From assembly GCA_937880065.1 (NCBI GenBank), contig CALFMA010000291.1, forward strand, positions 1 to 40,820: a stretch of 40,820 nucleotides of DNA, in the 5' to 3' direction. A program made the translations under genes and the position numbers. Position 1 is the stretch's first letter. Each line of letters starts with the position of its first letter. Shown one piece after another: positions 40,240 to 40,820 of the stretch. Source of the DNA: an uncultured Ruminococcus sp. GTDB lineage: Bacteria > Bacillota_A > Clostridia > Oscillospirales > Ruminococcaceae. Below the pieces are notes generated by a model. It ran no database searches. It was not told where the DNA came from and saw nothing but the letters and a program-made list of their open reading frames with translations.

Positions 40240-40289
40240 GATTACAAATTTGTAATTATACACACTTTACATCCGAAATCTAATATAAT
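40240..40289 (+). promoter_or_regulatory. Regulon site E: palindrome and promoter of the 40.3-kb lipoprotein gene
   Basis: GATTACAAATTTGTAATT (40240-40257) is followed by exactly 26 bases and TATAAT (40284-40289). The -35 position reads CACACT, again poor. It lies 3 bp after the kinase stop codon. Confidence 0.85.
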
Positions 40290-40336
40290 AAGACCGTCAA
40301 CAGAAGTTGAACGAATCACAAAGGAGAATGAAGAAT

Positions 40337-40820
40337 ATGAAAAAGCAAATGATTACAATGACCGCTGCTCTGATGAGCCTTTGCCTGACCGCCTGCGGAT
40401 CGGATCCGGTGAATATCAATGTGAGTCTGGCGGATAACACGACAACATCCATTGCAGCCGAGACAACATCTTCGGAAACAACAGCAGCCGTCACCGAAAC
40501 GGCAGCCGCCGCTGCACAAACCGAAGTCTCCGCTGCGGCACAGCCCGCAGCAGCACAGACGACCGATGCAGCGAAAACAGCGTGTCCCTATTCCGCGGAC
40601 GATCTCGTCGGCGAATGGGCAATGTCCGGAACCTTCGGCACACGGACCAATTCGCTGACCGTACGGAAAGACGGCACAGCGATCATGCGGTATGGCGGCG
40701 GCGGAACACGCTCCGGCAAGGTGCGCATCGACACAGAGGATCATCCGGACGGCTCCGAGAGCTACTGGTATTCGATCTGCGATACTGACAATACCGCATG
40801 GATCTCGTTTGCTTGCGACA
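40337..40820 (+). CDS. Lipoprotein of the same regulon (C-terminus cut by window edge)
   Basis: The first 161 residues are visible. The signal peptide ends with a lipobox (SLCLTAC, Cys20). A long Thr/Ala-rich linker follows (about 33-80), then a beta domain starting DDLVGEWAMSGTFGTRTNS with DHPDGSESYWYSICD. This part resembles the third domain of the lipoprotein at 35116-36447 (DEHPDGSRSPLF). The start MKKQMI is nearly identical to that paralogue, and GGAG lies 10 bases upstream. It lies directly behind the kinase gene with its own site-E promoter. Confidence 0.85.
   Translation, partial: MKKQMITMTAALMSLCLTACGSDPVNINVSLADNTTTSIAAETTSSETTAAVTETAAAAAQTEVSAAAQPAAAQTTDAAKTACPYSADDLVGEWAMSGTFGTRTNSLTVRKDGTAIMRYGGGGTRSGKVRIDTEDHPDGSESYWYSICDTDNTAWISFACD

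Overview
The window looks like a gut or rumen Ruminococcus-type genome (Bacillota, Oscillospiraceae). The evidence is a dockerin-bearing protease next to a triple-cohesin protein, a GH3 enzyme with permuted domains, Gram-positive promoters and ribosome binding sites, and lipoproteins with Lys/Thr-rich linkers. Base composition is mosaic: AT-rich at 1-7.8 kb and 27.6-34.7 kb, intermediate at 8-26.8 kb, and clearly GC-richer from about 34.74 kb to the end. Several pieces therefore have different histories.

1-7.6 kb (minus): a two-gene cellulosome-like operon. A secreted subtilase ending in a dockerin is followed 15 bp later by a secreted protein with three cohesins, a Thr/Pro-rich linker and Ig/SpaA-like modules. 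The second gene runs off the left edge.

7.75-20.25 kb: a defence island, transcribed on the minus strand from a strong promoter ahead of a WYL regulator. The order is WYL regulator, hsdM, small membrane protein, hsdS, winged-helix/TIR protein, HEPN-like protein, three-helix membrane protein, TIR-like (DUF1863-type) protein, unknown protein, hsdR. Five non-Hsd genes therefore sit between hsdS and hsdR. An SSB-like gene and a deleted serine recombinase lie at the right end. Both island ends carry a related sequence and hairpin in inverted orientation, and the right end abuts the 3' end of glmS.

20.2-27.6 kb: chromosomal genes glmS, an SPFH/zinc-ribbon protein, an ArsC/Spx-like protein, a permuted GH3 glycosidase and a GNAT acetyltransferase, most with recognisable promoters.

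27.6-34.7 kb: an AT-rich accessory region that starts at the 3' half of a tRNA-Met-like gene (a probable attachment scar). It holds an orphan two-spacer CRISPR array with a type II-A-like repeat, an SH3 lipoprotein, a 1405-residue protein with a Hint domain and hydrophobic C-terminus, an IS3-type transposase relic, and a small membrane protein. The region around that last gene repeats the promoter and terminator borders of the GNAT gene.

34.7-40.8 kb: a GC-rich block with a divergent two-component system (OmpR-type regulator and histidine kinase) and three lipoprotein genes, one of them frameshifted. The main regulatory finding is an 18-bp palindrome, AATTACAAATTTGTAATT. It lies upstream of all four lipoprotein genes (including the one at 28.4 kb) with exactly 26 bp between it and a TATAAT-like -10 box. 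A variant with 27 bp lies between the regulator and kinase genes. This looks like a compact activator regulon run by the local two-component system.
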